Positions 24,911 through 32,924 of a stretch of 64,000 nt of DNA are shown piece after piece. The stretch's first letter is position 1. The number at the start of each line of letters is the position of its first letter. Below the pieces are notes generated by a model. It ran no database searches and was not told where the DNA came from. It saw nothing but the letters and a program-made list of their open reading frames with translations. Made by a program: the position numbers and the translations under genes. The stretch is from Arthrobacter sp. Leaf234. GTDB lineage: Bacteria > Actinomycetota > Actinomycetes > Actinomycetales > Micrococcaceae. Where the stretch lies: positions 1-64,000 of the forward strand of contig NZ_LMLU01000008.1 of assembly GCF_001422665.1 (NCBI RefSeq), given 5' to 3'.

Positions 24911-25549
24911 CTAGTGCTCCGCGCCGGCGGAGACCCGCAGGTCCGTCGATGTCCCCGCCGTCGTCGTCGCGATGGCCACGAGCGCAGCCGCCATGTCCTC
25001 GACCGGGAGTCCCGGGGCGCCGTTCGCCTCGCCCTGCTCCGTCGAGTACGGGACGTGGACGAAGCCGCCCCTCATCCCACTGCTTCCTGCGAGGCGGTGC
25101 ATGAGCCCGTAGAAGATGTGGTTGCAGACGTAGGTCCCGGCGGTCTGCGAGACCTCCACCGGGACGCCGAGCGAGGCCACCGCCTCGCGGCACGCCTTGA
25201 TCGGCAGGGTGGAGAAGTAGGCGGCAGGACCGCCCGGCTCCACCGCCTCATCGACGGGCTGACGGCCCGCGTTGTCCGGGATGCGTGCGTCGTCGACATT
25301 GATGGCGACACGCTCGATGGAGACGCGCTCGCGGCCTCCGGCCTGCCCCACGCAGAGGACGATGTCCGGCCGGTGGCGGTCCATCGCCTCCGCCAACGCA
25401 TCGACGCTGCGGCCGAAGACGCACGGCACCTCGACGGCGGTCGCGTCCAGACCCTGCTCGCGCAGCAGGGACGTCGCACGCCGGGCGGCGAGCCAGGACG
25501 GGTTGGTCGCTTCTGTCCCGAAGGGTTCGAAGCCGGTGAGGAGGATCAT
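24911..25549 (-). CDS. pcp: Pyroglutamyl-peptidase I
   Basis: Cytosolic cysteine peptidase (family C15) that removes N-terminal pyroglutamate. The 212-residue length is typical. The N-terminal LTGFEPFGTEATNPSW, the Glu-containing RVSIERVAINVDD region and the active-site Cys in SQTAGTYVCNHIFYGLMH are all present. TAGGCT (25556-25561) ends 6 nt before the ATG at 25549, fitting a leaderless transcript. It is divergent from the SOS-controlled radical SAM gene. Confidence 0.95.
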   Translation of the reverse strand: MILLTGFEPFGTEATNPSWLAARRATSLLREQGLDATAVEVPCVFGRSVDALAEAMDRHRPDIVLCVGQAGGRERVSIERVAINVDDARIPDNAGRQPVDEAVEPGGPAAYFSTLPIKACREAVASLGVPVEVSQTAGTYVCNHIFYGLMHRLAGSSGMRGGFVHVPYSTEQGEANGAPGLPVEDMAAALVAIATTTAGTSTDLRVSAGAEH

Positions 25550-25581
25550 TCGACAAGCCTAGGTCAGCCGTCGGATGACAG

Positions 25582-25607
25582 AGTATTAGAACGCGTGTTC
25601 TAATACT
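25582..25607. promoter_or_regulatory. LexA (SOS) box before radical SAM gene
   Basis: AGTATTAGAAC and GTTCTAATACT form a perfect 11-bp inverted repeat around a 4-bp centre (GCGT). The core GAAC-N4-GTTC is that of actinobacterial SOS boxes, and the AT-rich arms stand out from the surrounding GC-rich DNA. It ends 3 bp before the ATG at 25611, so bound LexA would cover the -10 and transcription start. Confidence 0.88.
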
Positions 25608-25610
25608 TCC

Positions 25611-26717
25611 ATGCGGTGGGAAGGCCAGAGAGTCACGGAGCAGAACGGCAGCACCGTTGCGGAACCAAGCCTCCTGCCACTCGCGGGTCTCGTCCGCACG
25701 GTGAGGACCCCGGACTTCGCGGGGATCACCTTCCACGAGGTCGCCGCCAAGTCGGTGCTCAACAAGGTGCCGCCGACATCCTCGATGCCCTTCTCGTGGA
25801 CGATCAATCCCTTCCGTGGGTGCTCCCACGCCTGTGTCTACTGCTTCGCGCGGAAGACCCACAGCTACCTGAACCTGGACACCGGGCTCGATTTCGACGC
25901 GCAGCTCGTCGTGAAGATCAACGCCGCGGAGGTGCTGGCCCGCGAACTCGCCAGGCCCTCGTGGAACCGCGACCATGTGGCCCTCGGGACGAACACGGAT
26001 CCGTACCAGCGCGCGGAGGGCCGGTACCGTCTGATGCCCGGGATCATCTCCGCCCTCGCCGAGTCGGGGACCCCGTTCTCCATCCTCACCAAGGGCACGC
26101 TCCTGGCCCGGGACATCCCCCTCCTCGCGGCGGCGTCGCACGCGGTGTCCATCGGTGTGGGTATCTCGCTCGCGCTGATGGACCCGGTCCTCGCGGAGTC
26201 GATCGAGCCGGGCACCCCCGCTCCGAAGGCGCGTCTTGCGCTGATCTCGCGGCTGCGCGACGCCGGACTGCCCTGCGGGGTGATGGCCATGCCGATCCTG
26301 CCGTGGCTCACCGACGGCGACGAGTCCCTCGACCAGCTGTTCGGGGCGCTCGCCGCCGCCGGTGCGACCGGGGTCAGCGCGGGCCCCCTCTACTTGAGAC
26401 CCGGGTCGCGGGAGTGGTTCATGCAGTGGCTCTCAGCGCATCACCCCCGCCTCGTGTCACGGTACGAGGGCCTGTACAGCAGCGGGAGCTATGCGTCGAA
26501 GGAGTACCGCGACTGGCTGTCGGGACGGATCCGCGTCTTCAGGCGGAAGCACGGACTCACGGCGGGCGCCGGGTTCTTCCGGAACCTGACGCCGACCGGG
26601 TCCCCCGCACCAGCCACTCCCGGCGCTCCCGGCGCTCCCGGCGCTCCCGGCGCTCCCGGCAGGCAAGCACCGTCAGACGCACGGACGCCCGCTCCGGTTC
26701 AGGCGGCGCTCTTCTGA
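25611..26717 (+). CDS. Rv2578c-like radical SAM protein, SOS-controlled
   Basis: 368-residue radical SAM protein resembling M. tuberculosis Rv2578c and the spore photoproduct lyase-like family. The iron-sulfur motif CSHACVYC (CxxxCxxC) is at about residues 71-78, followed by the family motifs VALGTNTDPYQRAEG and SILTKGTLLARD. Both ends match that family: it begins MRW and closes PVQAALF. A four-fold Pro-Gly-Ala repeat at about residues 335-350 is peculiar to this copy. Starts at ATG 25611, 3 bp after a LexA box. Reaction unknown; SOS control suggests a link to DNA damage. Confidence 0.9.
   Translation: MRWEGQRVTEQNGSTVAEPSLLPLAGLVRTVRTPDFAGITFHEVAAKSVLNKVPPTSSMPFSWTINPFRGCSHACVYCFARKTHSYLNLDTGLDFDAQLVVKINAAEVLARELARPSWNRDHVALGTNTDPYQRAEGRYRLMPGIISALAESGTPFSILTKGTLLARDIPLLAAASHAVSIGVGISLALMDPVLAESIEPGTPAPKARLALISRLRDAGLPCGVMAMPILPWLTDGDESLDQLFGALAAAGATGVSAGPLYLRPGSREWFMQWLSAHHPRLVSRYEGLYSSGSYASKEYRDWLSGRIRVFRRKHGLTAGAGFFRNLTPTGSPAPATPGAPGAPGAPGAPGRQAPSDARTPAPVQAALF
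26617..26660 (+). repeat. 9-bp in-frame tandem repeat (collagen-like PGA)
   Basis: CCCGGCGCT repeated about four times within the radical SAM gene, encoding Pro-Gly-Ala units. It lies in a disordered C-terminal linker, outside the catalytic fold. Confidence 0.85.
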
Positions 26718-26729
26718 CCAGCGGTCGGG

Positions 26730-27299
26730 TCAGCCGGTCACCGAGCGCACCACTCGTGCCGGAGAACCGACGACGACGGCGTTCTCCGGCACGTCCTTCG
26801 TCACGACGGCAGCGGCTGCGACGACCGCGTTGTCCCCGATGGTGACCCCGGGAAGGATGATCGCGTTCGAGCCGACCCAGACGTTCCGGCCGATGACGAT
26901 CGGGGCGGGGATCATGTCGGCGCGCCTGCCGGGGTCGAGGTCGTGGTTGAGGGTTGCCATCACCACGTTGTGCCCGATCAGGCAGTCGTCCCCGATGACC
27001 ACCCCGCCCTGGTCCTGCAGCTTGCATCCGGCGTTGATGAAGATGCGTCGCCCCAGGGTGATGTTCCGGCCGAACTCCGAGTAGAACGGCGGGAACACCG
27101 TCACGGTCTCGTCGACCGGCCTGCCGGTCAGCTCGGACAGCAGCACCCGGACGCGCGCCGGGTCCTTGTACCCGTTGTTGAGTTCGCCCGTGATCCGCAG
27201 GGCGTCCTGGCTCACGGCGTGCATCACCTCGTGCAGAGGCGAGTCGCCGGTGATGGTCTCCCCGGCGTCTAGTGCGGCGAGTAGGTCATCGAGTTCCAC
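26730..27299 (-). CDS. Sugar O-acetyltransferase (hexapeptide repeat family)
   Basis: Left-handed beta-helix acyltransferase of the maltose/galactoside O-acetyltransferase (LacA/Maa/NodL) type, using acetyl-CoA. The 189-residue product has an N-terminal helical cap and successive hexapeptide repeats (from GRNITLGRRIFINAGC on). The catalytic His is in ATLNHDLDPG and the closing motif is VVVGSPARVVR. The GTG start at 27299 has GAAGGAG at good spacing. Acceptor sugar unknown. Confidence 0.92.
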   Translation of the reverse strand: MELDDLLAALDAGETITGDSPLHEVMHAVSQDALRITGELNNGYKDPARVRVLLSELTGRPVDETVTVFPPFYSEFGRNITLGRRIFINAGCKLQDQGGVVIGDDCLIGHNVVMATLNHDLDPGRRADMIPAPIVIGRNVWVGSNAIILPGVTIGDNAVVAAAAVVTKDVPENAVVVGSPARVVRSVTG

Positions 27300-27365
27300 A
27301 GTTCTCTCCTTCGGCAGGTCAGGGTCTCCGGCGTCGGATCAAACCGTCGACGTCCGGCAGCAGGC

Positions 27366-27821
27366 TCATGACACCCGGCGTGCAGCCGCCTCGGCTCGCA
27401 ACGCGGCGAGGATCGGACGGTCTGCCGGGATCCACGGGAGGGCTTCCAGCTCGTGGGAGGGGTCCAGGAGGACCCACCGCACCTCGTCGTGGTCCTGGAG
27501 GGGCGCAGGCTCGCCGTCCGCGACCTCGGCAAGCCAGACGCGCATCGCGGCCACAGCATTGAGCTGCCACCCCTGGTGGCCCGGACCCTCGATCTCGGAG
27601 CCCAGGACGGCGCGGACGCCCAGTTCCTCCTCGAGCTCCCGCAGGAGCGCCGCCTCGCAGGTCTCCCCCGGCTCCACCTTGCCGCCCGGGAACTCCCACA
27701 TCCCGGCGAACTCGGGCGGCGCCGTCCGACGGGCCACGAGGAGTCGGGTCGGCTGCACGAGGGAGTCCACGACGGCGGCTCCCACGATCTGACGGAGCGG
27801 ATCCGTTGCTGGTTGCGTCAC
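27366..27821 (-). CDS. Nudix hydrolase, MutT-like
   Basis: 151-residue Nudix pyrophosphatase; the Nudix box GxxxxxETxxxELxEELG is complete in GGKVEPGETCEAALLRELEE followed by ELGV. The placement right after FAGMWEFPGG is typical of MutT-like (8-oxo-dGTP) or CTP-pyrophosphohydrolase enzymes that clean the nucleotide pool. The exact substrate cannot be told from sequence. TAGACT (27828-27833) ends 6 nt before the GTG start, indicating a leaderless mRNA. Confidence 0.92.
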   Translation of the reverse strand: MTQPATDPLRQIVGAAVVDSLVQPTRLLVARRTAPPEFAGMWEFPGGKVEPGETCEAALLRELEEELGVRAVLGSEIEGPGHQGWQLNAVAAMRVWLAEVADGEPAPLQDHDEVRWVLLDPSHELEALPWIPADRPILAALRAEAAARRVS

Positions 27822-27843
27822 CCGGGAAGTCTATCGAGTGCGC

Positions 27844-28092
27844 TCAGCTCTCCTCGGGCGAGGCCGGGCCGTCGCCCGTCGGCGCCGTCCGACGTTCCGG
27901 GTCATCCCCGCGCCGGTATTCGCCGTGCGGGCTCAGCCCGGGCACCTGCTGACCGGCGTTGAGTTCCATCGAGGTGTAGGACTCGTCGGAGAAGTCCGCA
28001 GCGCTCTCGGACGCGGGCTCGGCAGGCAGGTTGATGTCCTCGCGAAGATGCTCGCTGTGGGGTAATTGGGAGGGGTGCGGTGTCCAGCTCAT
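27844..28092 (-). CDS. Small hydrophilic hypothetical protein
   Basis: 82-residue acidic, Ser/Pro-rich protein with no hydrophobic segment, probably disordered. A GGGGG run directly precedes the ATG at 28092, which is a poor ribosome site. The frame lies in the gap between the Nudix gene and the carboxylate-amine ligase gene, in the same orientation. I do not recognise a family. It could be a chance open frame, although its low-complexity composition is not of the usual shadow-frame type (Arg/Pro/Ala-rich). Confidence 0.45.
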   Translation of the reverse strand: MSWTPHPSQLPHSEHLREDINLPAEPASESAADFSDESYTSMELNAGQQVPGLSPHGEYRRGDDPERRTAPTGDGPASPEES

Positions 28093-28205
28093 CCCCCGAT
28101 CACATCATCAGGGCGCGGGATCGGCCAGCTGAGGTCGACGGCACCGCGGGGCTTGACGAGCGGCGCCGATCGGTCTCGGGAGCGGCCCATCCCGCACGTT
28201 CCAGC

Positions 28206-28249
28206 ATGCAGGGTCCGTCATGCAGGGTCCGTCATGCAGGGTCCGTCAT
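28206..28249. repeat. 14-bp tandem repeat at the carboxylate-amine ligase stop codon
   Basis: ATGCAGGGTCCGTC occurs three times in a row (28206, 28220, 28234) and ends inside the stop codon of the upstream minus-strand gene (28246-28248). On the minus strand every unit carries ATGA, and because 14 is not a multiple of three the TGA codons fall in all three frames. Confidence 0.85.
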
Positions 28250-29406
28250 GGCCTGCCCCGACCCAGGAGACCGGCGAATGAGCGTGACGCAGGACGAGCG
28301 GCGGCCTCATGCTGATCCGTGATGCCGCCGCGGGGGAGGTTGGTCACGCGGACCACCTCGGAGACGACGTCCCGGAGATCGCCCCTCCTCGACAGTGCTG
28401 CACGCTGGCGGCGCGCTCCGGTTCCGCGGGCGAGGAGCTGGCGCAGCAGGGACTCGGCGATCTCGGCGTCTCCCTGGTCCCTGAGGACAGGGCGCAGGCG
28501 CTGCAGGAGGGCGAGCGCGACGTCGCCTGCATCCTGCGGAGTGGCCGTCACCGGATGCAGGAGCCGTCCGTCCATGCCGAAGCGGCCCGCCCGCCACGAA
28601 GCCACCCTGACGGTCGCGGTGGGTATCTCGAGCGGCGGCACGCCGGCGTGCCACTCGCGTGCGGCGGTCTCGACGAGTCCCCGGGTCAGGAGCGCGATCA
28701 GGACGGCGTCGTCGGAGTACAGGCACACGTTGCTCACGCGCACCTCGACCGTAAGGTCCTGGTGGTTCAGGCGGGCGTCGAACGGGATCTGCCCGAGATC
28801 CACGGGTACGGCGGCCTCGAGGAGGGCCTCGACCGTTGCGTGGTACCGCTCCGCGGTTCCGAAGAGATCGCATGGACCCGCCATGGGCCAACGCCGCCGG
28901 GCCCGGGACCGGTAGCTGGCGTACCCCGTGTCCGCTCCGTCCCAGTACGGCGAGTTGGTCGACAGCGCCAGGAGTACCGGCAGCCACGGGCGGATGCGGT
29001 CGAGGACCGCCACACCTTCGTCGTCGTCCTCGACAGCCACATGGACGTGGCACCCGCAGGTCACCTGGTCGCCGGCAGTCAGGGCGAAGCGCTCGTGTGT
29101 CCCGTCGTGCCTGCTGGCGGGAGAGGCGAGCGGGAGGACCGGCTGCGGGGACACCGCGAGGGCGGCAGCCCGTGCACCCACCCGGAGGGCCGTCTCGTCG
29201 GCGAGCGTGCGGCACCTCGCGAGGTCGAGGGCGAGGTCGTTGACATCCCGGTGCGGTCGGGTGACTGTCTCGAGCCGCTCCTGCGTGACCTCGCACGTCA
29301 GCCGATCGTCGAAGCTCTGCTCGACGACCTGCCGGCCGACAGGCCTCGGCTCTCCCGTCACCGCGTCGACGAGAAGAAACTCTTCCTCGACGCCGAAGGT
29401 CCTCAT
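28246..29406 (-). CDS. Carboxylate-amine ligase, GCS2 (YbdK) family
   Basis: ATP-dependent carboxylate-amine ligase of the glutamate-cysteine ligase type 2 (YbdK) family. Members have weak gamma-glutamylcysteine ligase activity or unknown amine acceptors. The 386-residue product begins with the family motif MRTFGVEEEFLLVD (metal-binding Glu residues). CGCHVHVAVED, SPYWDGADTGYASYRSR and EVRVSNVC are further family motifs. The start at 29406 is set by homology; the open frame continues upstream for 59 codons without family similarity. A promoter (TTGCCG-18-TACGAT) is visible at 29538-29567. Confidence 0.88.
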   Translation of the reverse strand: MRTFGVEEEFLLVDAVTGEPRPVGRQVVEQSFDDRLTCEVTQERLETVTRPHRDVNDLALDLARCRTLADETALRVGARAAALAVSPQPVLPLASPASRHDGTHERFALTAGDQVTCGCHVHVAVEDDDEGVAVLDRIRPWLPVLLALSTNSPYWDGADTGYASYRSRARRRWPMAGPCDLFGTAERYHATVEALLEAAVPVDLGQIPFDARLNHQDLTVEVRVSNVCLYSDDAVLIALLTRGLVETAAREWHAGVPPLEIPTATVRVASWRAGRFGMDGRLLHPVTATPQDAGDVALALLQRLRPVLRDQGDAEIAESLLRQLLARGTGARRQRAALSRRGDLRDVVSEVVRVTNLPRGGITDQHEAAARPASRSFAGLLGRGRP

Positions 29407-29537
29407 GGCTTCATACCCGAAGGTGAAGCGGATTGCGTCCAGGCGCGTCGCGCGAGGACCTCTGCGGGTATCTGCATGTCGAACTCCTGAGCAGGAAGAC
29501 GTGTCAGGGCCTCTGCTCACCCACGATTCCGTCAGCA

Positions 29538-29567
29538 ATCGTAAGTCTGCTGAATTCCGGGCGGCAA
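29538..29567 (-). promoter_or_regulatory. Putative promoter of carboxylate-amine ligase gene
   Basis: TTGCCG (29562-29567), 18-bp spacer, TACGAT (29538-29543) on the minus strand. This would give a leader of about 120 nt before the ATG at 29406. The rest of the divergent gap (29407-29737) shows nothing else I can name. Confidence 0.5.
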
Positions 29568-29737
29568 ACCCGTCGTGACGCACGTTTCCCTTGCATTTCC
29601 CGACCTCGGAGCCCTCGCCTAGGCTTGAGGGGGAACGACGACGTCACCTGTCGCCGTTCCGCCCGGCGGTCATCCCGTCCCGGGCATCCGGCGACCGGGC
29701 CGACCGCTCCCGACAGACTCCCGCCGCTAGGACACCC

Positions 29738-31036
29738 ATGACTGACACCCCCGCCCAAGGACCACCCTCCCAACGCCTGTCAGGCCGCCGGTTGAATCTC
29801 GCCATCGCGGCGCTGGCGGTGGGCGGCTTCGCCATCGGTACCACCGAGTTCACCATCATGGGACTCCTCGAGCAGATGCGCGCGGATCTCGGCGTCGACT
29901 ACGCCCAGGGAGGGCACGTCATCTCGGCCTACGCGCTCGGTGTCGTGATCGGTGCGCCGGTGCTCGCGACCATCGGGGCGAAGAAGCCGCAGCGCACCGT
30001 GGCACTGGCCCTGATGCTGGTCATCACGCTCGCCAACCTCTCGTCCTACTTCGCCTCCGGCTTCGGCTGGATGCTCGCGTCACGCTTCCTGTCCGGCCTG
30101 CCGCACGGCGCGTACTTCGGCGTCGCGGCCGTCATCGCCGCGACACTGGCCGATCCGGCGAAACGGGGCCGTGCGATCGCCATGGTGATGCTGGGACTCA
30201 GCATCGCGAATGTCGTCGGCGTACCGTTCGCGACGTGGCTCGGACAACAGTTCGGGTGGCGCACCATGTTCCTGCTCGTGGGCCTCATCGGCATCGCGAC
30301 GCTGGTCTCCATCCGCGCCTTCGTACCCGACATCCCCGTCCGGCCGGGCGCGAGTATCCGCACCGAGCTGGGCGCGCTCCGCCGTCCGCAACTGTGGATG
30401 ACCCTGCTCATCGGGATCGTCGGCTTCGGCGGCTTCTTCGCCGTCTACTCGTACATCTCGCCGATCATGACCGAGGTGGCAGGACTGGAGTCCACGCTCC
30501 TGCCGCTCGTCGTCGCGTTGTACGGCCTGGGGATGGTCGCCGGCAACATCCTGGGCGGCCGGCTCGCCGATCGGTCCATCATGGGCAGCATCTACGGCGT
30601 CATGGCGAGCATCACGATCGTCCTCCTGCTGTTCCCCGTGGCCGCCACCGCTCCCTGGTCCGCCTGCCTCTTCGTCTTCCTCGTGGGGACGAGTGGCTCG
30701 ACGCTCATCCCGCCGCTGCAGGCACGGCTCCTAGATGTCTCACCCGGGGCTCCCTCGCTCGCCTCATCGATGAACCACTCGGCGCTGAATACGGCCAATG
30801 CCCTCGGCGCAGCGGTCGGCGGAGCCGTCATCACGGCCGGCTGGGGTTTCACCTCACCGGCCCTCGTCGGCGCCGGCCTGGCGGTCCTCGGCCTCGGCGT
30901 CGCCCTCCTGAGCGGCCGCATCGATCGACGGGACGCTCCGGCGCCTGACGGTGGATCGAACGGGCGGTCCGAGGCACCAGCGACAGCCGGGACGCCCGGT
31001 GCGGTGTCGAGCGCGGAGGGCGTCCGCGTCCCCTGA
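29738..31036 (+). CDS. MFS efflux transporter (AraJ-like)
   Basis: Twelve-helix major facilitator of the DHA1 drug/arabinose efflux type, 432 residues. The N-terminal helix 1 region GGFAIGTTEFTIMGLL is typical of AraJ/YdhP-like pumps. SRFLSGLPHGAYFGVAA and GVPFATWLGQQFGWR are further family motifs. The last ~40 residues form a hydrophilic Asp/Ser/Ala tail. The ATG at 29738 has AGGA 5 nt upstream. Substrate unknown. Confidence 0.92.
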   Translation: MTDTPAQGPPSQRLSGRRLNLAIAALAVGGFAIGTTEFTIMGLLEQMRADLGVDYAQGGHVISAYALGVVIGAPVLATIGAKKPQRTVALALMLVITLANLSSYFASGFGWMLASRFLSGLPHGAYFGVAAVIAATLADPAKRGRAIAMVMLGLSIANVVGVPFATWLGQQFGWRTMFLLVGLIGIATLVSIRAFVPDIPVRPGASIRTELGALRRPQLWMTLLIGIVGFGGFFAVYSYISPIMTEVAGLESTLLPLVVALYGLGMVAGNILGGRLADRSIMGSIYGVMASITIVLLLFPVAATAPWSACLFVFLVGTSGSTLIPPLQARLLDVSPGAPSLASSMNHSALNTANALGAAVGGAVITAGWGFTSPALVGAGLAVLGLGVALLSGRIDRRDAPAPDGGSNGRSEAPATAGTPGAVSSAEGVRVP

Positions 31037-31137
31037 CGAGTGGGGCGGCCCGGGTCGCCGCCGTGGGCATCCCTCCGGCCGGCACGGTGGACGCGTGGGT
31101 GGGAGTCCGGCGTCCATCCCGCCGGCACCGGTCAGCC

Positions 31138-32100
31138 TCAGCGTTGTGCGCGCGCCGAGGCGTAGAGGCACACCGTCGCAGCCGTTCCGACATTGAGGCT
31201 CTCGGCCCGGCCGTAGATGGGGACGGCGACACGGGCGTCGGCGGCAGCGGAGACCTCCTGGGCCAGACCCTGCGCCTCGTTGCCGAACAGCCAGGCCGCG
31301 GGCTGCTCGAGGCGCACCTCGGGCCCCTTCGTCGGGCTGGCGTCGGGCCCGGCCGTCGACTTGCTTGCCCCTGGGTCGACGTCCGGCCCCGCGGTGCGCG
31401 CGGGCCCACGCCTGGCGGCACTGGAGTCCTGCAGATCGTCGAGGCTCGTGCTCCCGTATCCGTCGGCGGCGAGGACGGCCAGTCCGGCAGCCCGCAGTCG
31501 CTCGGCCAGCCCGTCGAGCTCTGCGCCGATCACCAGCGGGAGGTGGAAGAGCGATCCGACCGTGGAGCGGACCGTCTTCGGGTTGTAGGGATCGACGCTC
31601 GCGCCGGTGAGGATGACGGCATCGGCCCCTGCGGAGTCTGCTGCGCGGATGATCGTGCCGGCATTCCCGGGATCCCGTACCTCGACCAGCACGGCGACGA
31701 GGCGCGGGCGCGCCGCCAGGACGTCGTCGAGGGAACTGTCGACGAAGCGGCAGACCGCGATGAAACCCTGGGGTGTCACGGTCGAGGACATCGCCGCCAG
31801 CACGTCGGGGCTGACCAGCCGCACCGTCGGCGTGTCGTCGGAGGCCAGGAGTGCAGCGACGTCAGGATGCCGCTCGAGCGCGTCGGCGGTCGCATAGACG
31901 TCGACCACCACCCCGGAGGCGCCGTCGTCGTTCCGCTGCTGGTGCAGCCGGAGGGCCTCACGGACGGCCTGTGGCCCCTCGGCGAGGAACTCCCGCCGCC
32001 TTAACCGCGACGGACGCCCGGCCAGACGTGCCACCTCCTTCACCCGATCAGCGTGGGTGTTGGTCATCAGTGGCGCCTGGGGGCGTCCGTTCACAGTCAT
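31138..32100 (-). CDS. TrmH-family rRNA 2'-O-methyltransferase
   Basis: SPOUT-fold RNA methyltransferase of the TrmH/SpoU family, probably modifying 23S rRNA. The N-terminal substrate-binding domain has RLRRREFLAEGPQAVREAL. SPOUT motif 1 is VEVRDPGNAGTIIRAADSAG, motif 2 is LFGNEAQGL and motif 3 is VPIYGRAESLNVGTAAT. A Gly/Pro/Asp-rich insertion of about 45 residues sits before motif 2. The 320-residue form starts at ATG 32100; ATG 32067 is an equally good alternative. It lies 44 bp downstream of rplT, so it may be read from the infC operon. Confidence 0.92.
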   Translation of the reverse strand: MTVNGRPQAPLMTNTHADRVKEVARLAGRPSRLRRREFLAEGPQAVREALRLHQQRNDDGASGVVVDVYATADALERHPDVAALLASDDTPTVRLVSPDVLAAMSSTVTPQGFIAVCRFVDSSLDDVLAARPRLVAVLVEVRDPGNAGTIIRAADSAGADAVILTGASVDPYNPKTVRSTVGSLFHLPLVIGAELDGLAERLRAAGLAVLAADGYGSTSLDDLQDSSAARRGPARTAGPDVDPGASKSTAGPDASPTKGPEVRLEQPAAWLFGNEAQGLAQEVSAAADARVAVPIYGRAESLNVGTAATVCLYASARAQR

Positions 32101-32144
32101 CGTGGACCGGGTGCGCGGGCCTGGGCCCGCGGCAGCCGATGTGC

Positions 32145-32534
32145 CTAGGCCGAGGCCTTCAGCGGAGCCGACGTGTCGGCCGGCAGGGCGTTCTTGGCGA
32201 TCTGGACGAGCGCGGCGAACGCGGCTCCGTCGGTGACCGCGAGATCGGCGAGCATACGGCGGTCGACCTGGATCTCGGCAGCCTTGAGGCCCTGGATCAG
32301 GCGGTTGTAGGTCAGGCCGTTGGCGCGGGACGCAGCGTTGATGCGCTGGATCCACAGGCGACGGAAGTCACCCTTGCGCTTGCGGCGGTCGCCGTAGCTG
32401 TAGACGAACGAGTGGAGCAGCTGCTCCTTGGCCTTGCGGTACAGGCGCGAGCGCTGTCCACGGTAGCCCTTGGCGCGTTCGAGGATGACGCGACGCTTCT
32501 TGTGGGCATTGACTGCCCGCTTCACACGTGCCAC
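32145..32534 (-). CDS. rplT: 50S ribosomal protein L20
   Basis: Basic 129-residue ribosomal protein that binds 23S rRNA early in 50S assembly. It begins [15 protein letters not shown] and contains the family motif [18 protein letters not shown]. The GTG start at 32534 is preceded by AAAGGAG. Third gene of the infC-rpmI-rplT operon. Confidence 0.98.
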   Translation of the reverse strand: MARVKRAVNAHKKRRVILERAKGYRGQRSRLYRKAKEQLLHSFVYSYGDRRKRKGDFRRLWIQRINAASRANGLTYNRLIQGLKAAEIQVDRRMLADLAVTDGAAFAALVQIAKNALPADTSAPLKASA

Positions 32535-32623
32535 GTGTGTACTCCTTTGCTTCTTCGGTCACGGCCGCAGCCGCAGCGCGGCACCTGGGGTGCCCGTGCT
32601 TTCCCGAGGGGGTGGATTGGTGG

Positions 32624-32818
32624 TTAGATGCCCAGCATCTTCTTGATGACCTTGGTGTCGGCCTTCGAGACGATCTGGTCGCTCGCGAGTCGACGCGTCA
32701 GGGTCGAGGACTTGTGCTCGAGGTAGTGACGGCGGTTCGCCTGCTGGCGCTTCAGCTTTCCGCTACCGGTCAGCTTGAAGCGCTTCTTGGCTCCGCTGTG
32801 GGTCTTCATCTTCGGCAT
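32624..32818 (-). CDS. rpmI: 50S ribosomal protein L35
   Basis: 64-residue basic ribosomal protein, starting [15 protein letters not shown], which is the family signature. Strong AGAAGGAG ribosome site. Middle gene of the infC operon. Confidence 0.98.
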   Translation of the reverse strand: MPKMKTHSGAKKRFKLTGSGKLKRQQANRRHYLEHKSSTLTRRLASDQIVSKADTKVIKKMLGI

Positions 32819-32924
32819 GGGAACCGATCTCCTTCTCGTAGCCGGGGCGGATGCACCCGGAGGTCGGCACCCGAGGGTGCCTGCTGGTTGTCGAACGTAC
32901 CCGGGGGAACGGGGGCCGGGGCCC

